NCBI RefSeq assembly: GCF_039812505.1
Contig: NZ_JBDIAQ010000093.1
Span: forward strand, 1-14,040
Source of the DNA: Intrasporangium_A sp039812505
GTDB taxonomy: Bacteria; Actinomycetota; Actinomycetes; Actinomycetales; Dermatophilaceae
Length of the DNA: 14,040 nucleotides
Reading direction: 5' to 3'
Part shown: piece by piece, positions 12,473 through 14,040 of the stretch
Layout of the letters: each line of letters opens with the position of its first letter
How positions within the stretch are numbered: position 1 is the stretch's first letter
Position numbers and translations under genes: made by a program
The notes under the pieces: generated by a model
The model's database searches: none
Seen by the model: the letters and a program-made list of their open reading frames with translations, nothing else
What the model was told of the DNA's origin: nothing

Positions 12473-14032
12473 ATGGACCACGGGATCGGCAACTGGGTGA
12501 CCGTCCAGTCCGTCCGCAACGGGACGCGGGCTGCGCTGGTGGACGCGACGAGCGGGGCGGTGACGACCTACCGCGACCTCGAAGCCCGCACCAACCGGCT
12601 CGCGGACGCCTTGAGCCACAAGGGAGTCCGCCGTGGGGACCGGGTCGCGATGCTGACCCTGAACAGCCCGCAGATGATGGAGGTCTACCTCGCGACGGCC
12701 AAGCTCGGTGCGATCGGGGTGCCGGTGAACTTCCGGCTCTCGCCACGCGAGGTCGCCTACGTGCTCGACGACTCCGGCGCCATCGTCCTCTTCTCGTCGA
12801 CGAACCTCGCCGCAACGGCCGATGCCGCGCTCTCGGACAGTCCCTCGGTCCGCCACCACGTCACCATCCCCACGGCGGCCGAGCGGGCCGCCGGGGACGG
12901 TGGTGAGTACGAGGCACTCGTTGCCGCCGGCTCCTCGGAGCGTGTGGTGCGTGACGTCGCCGAGACGGACGTCTGCGTGATCATGTACACCTCGGGCACG
13001 ACCGGCCTGCCCAAGGGCGCGATGCTGACCCACCGCAACTTCTTCTACAACGCGATCAACGGCTTCGGCTTCGGCTCCGGGCTGGGACGCGACGACGTCA
13101 CGGTGTCGGCCGCCCCGCTGTTCCACATCGGTGCGCTCGGCGTGCACACCCTCCCGTTCCTCTACATCGGCGCATGCACGGTGATCACCGAGGCGTTCAC
13201 CCCGGGGGGCTGGCTCGAGGCGGCCGAGAGGTACCGGATCACCAAGGCCTTCAACGTGCCGGCCATGTGGGCGGCCATCGCCCAGGCGTTGCCCGGCAGC
13301 GGGCGCGACCTGTCCTCGCTCACCTTCGCCGTGGCCGGTGGGGCGCCCTGCCCCATCCCGGTCATCCGGGCGTTGCAGGGCCAGGGGATGGCCTTCACCG
13401 AGGGCTTCGGCCTGACCGAGACCTCCCCGATCGCGGCCTGCCTGGCCCCCGAGGACGTGCTCGAGCACGCCGGCTCGATCGGTCGCCCGGTCAACCACAA
13501 CGAGTTCCGGATCCTCGACGAAGAGGACCGCGACGTGCCGGTCGGCGCGGTCGGCGAGCTGTGCATCCAGGGCGAGAACGTGTTCGTCGGCTACTGGGAC
13601 CGCCCGGCCGAGACCGCGCAGGCGATGCGCGGCGGGTGGTTCCACACCGGCGACATGGCCCGCGTCGACGAGGAGGGCTACTACACGCTCGTCGACCGCA
13701 AGAAGGACATGGTCATCACCGGGGGCGAGAACGTCTACCCGATCGAGGTGGAGCAGGTCATCTACGAGCACCCCGACGTCACCGAGGTGGCCGTGATCGG
13801 CGTCCCGGACGAGCAGTGGGGAGAACACGTCACGGCGGTGGTGGTCCTCCGGGCCGGCTCTGCGCTGACCATCGAGCAGCTTCAGGCGTGGACCCGCGAG
13901 CGGATCGCCGGGTTCAAGGCGCCGCGCGAGATCCACTTCATCGACGAGCTGCCGCGCAACGCCACGGGCAAGATCCTCAAGCGCCGGCTGCGCGAGCAGT
14001 GGGCGGGCACGTCCAGCCAGGTGGTGCGCTGA
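12473..14032 (+). CDS. AMP-forming acyl-CoA ligase (FadD-like, ANL superfamily)
   Basis: A 519-residue adenylate-forming enzyme that activates a carboxylic acid to acyl-AMP and then acyl-CoA. The P-loop YTSGTTGLPKG is at residues 172-182, WFHTGD ends at Asp394, the hinge-region DRKKDMVITGGENVYP includes GGENVYP at 417-423, and the catalytic lysine is Lys500 in PRNATGKILK. Length is normal for medium- or long-chain, aryl or similar ligases, and the substrate cannot be told from these motifs. ATG 12473 has GGGAG at 12463-12467. The frame is open far upstream, but that part reads across the divergent gene and is not coding. It is the divergent partner of an acyl-CoA dehydrogenase and MDMPI-like pair, so the three genes probably serve one acyl-CoA pathway. 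The stop is 8 bp from the window end. Confidence 0.95.
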   Translation: MDHGIGNWVTVQSVRNGTRAALVDATSGAVTTYRDLEARTNRLADALSHKGVRRGDRVAMLTLNSPQMMEVYLATAKLGAIGVPVNFRLSPREVAYVLDDSGAIVLFSSTNLAATADAALSDSPSVRHHVTIPTAAERAAGDGGEYEALVAAGSSERVVRDVAETDVCVIMYTSGTTGLPKGAMLTHRNFFYNAINGFGFGSGLGRDDVTVSAAPLFHIGALGVHTLPFLYIGACTVITEAFTPGGWLEAAERYRITKAFNVPAMWAAIAQALPGSGRDLSSLTFAVAGGAPCPIPVIRALQGQGMAFTEGFGLTETSPIAACLAPEDVLEHAGSIGRPVNHNEFRILDEEDRDVPVGAVGELCIQGENVFVGYWDRPAETAQAMRGGWFHTGDMARVDEEGYYTLVDRKKDMVITGGENVYPIEVEQVIYEHPDVTEVAVIGVPDEQWGEHVTAVVVLRAGSALTIEQLQAWTRERIAGFKAPREIHFIDELPRNATGKILKRRLREQWAGTSSQVVR

Positions 14033-14040
14033 AGGGCCTG

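Overview
The window is very GC-rich, and third codon positions are almost always G or C. It holds a dense set of acyl-CoA, oxo-acid and amino-acid metabolism genes, with a mycothiol-type DinB/MDMPI-like protein. Together these point to a high-GC actinobacterium (Actinomycetes). The genus cannot be fixed from this stretch. I see no RNA genes, insertion sequences, phage genes or CRISPR arrays.

Layout. Positions 1-265 are non-coding: three 52-bp tandem repeats run into the left edge and are followed by a long imperfectly looped inverted repeat. An alpha/beta hydrolase (266-1216, minus) is divergent from a TetR/BetI-like regulator (1428-2042, plus). After a 215-bp intergenic region packed with TGAC/GTCA half-sites comes a rightward operon: acyl-CoA dehydrogenase (2258), NDP-forming acyl-CoA synthetase (3433), 2,4-dienoyl-CoA-reductase-like SDR (5538), ThDP-dependent 2-oxo-acid decarboxylase-like enzyme (6350), Glu/Leu/Phe/Val-dehydrogenase-like enzyme (8062) and an EamA/DMT exporter (9283). 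The first five genes are joined by four consecutive 4-nt stop/start overlaps, and the exporter follows after 21 bp. Convergent to it is a leftward pair: an MDMPI-like mycothiol-dependent protein (11471-12340) and an LCAD/IVD-type acyl-CoA dehydrogenase (10305-11474), also joined by a 4-nt overlap. Divergent from that pair is an AMP-forming acyl-CoA ligase (12473-14032). A perfect 9-bp-arm palindrome lies in the shared promoter region.

How the genes may work together (inference). The main operon can be read as a catabolic route. The dehydrogenase would deaminate an amino acid to a 2-oxo acid and the ThDP enzyme would decarboxylate it. The NDP-forming ligase would activate an acid to its CoA ester, which the dehydrogenase and dienoyl-CoA-reductase-like SDR would then process. 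The TetR protein upstream is the obvious local regulator, and the EamA protein could move substrate or product. No aldehyde dehydrogenase, hydratase or thiolase lies in the window, so the pathway is incomplete here and its substrate is unknown. The second cluster (AMP ligase, acyl-CoA dehydrogenase, MDMPI-like protein) looks like a separate small acyl-CoA module under its own operator.

Most genes are ordinary family members. The points worth a second look are the operon's gene combination, the two putative operator systems, the active-site variations (SDR without the usual Tyr, ACAD with a relocated Glu), a four-tryptophan run in the amino-acid-dehydrogenase-like protein, and the repeats at the left edge and in the exporter tail.
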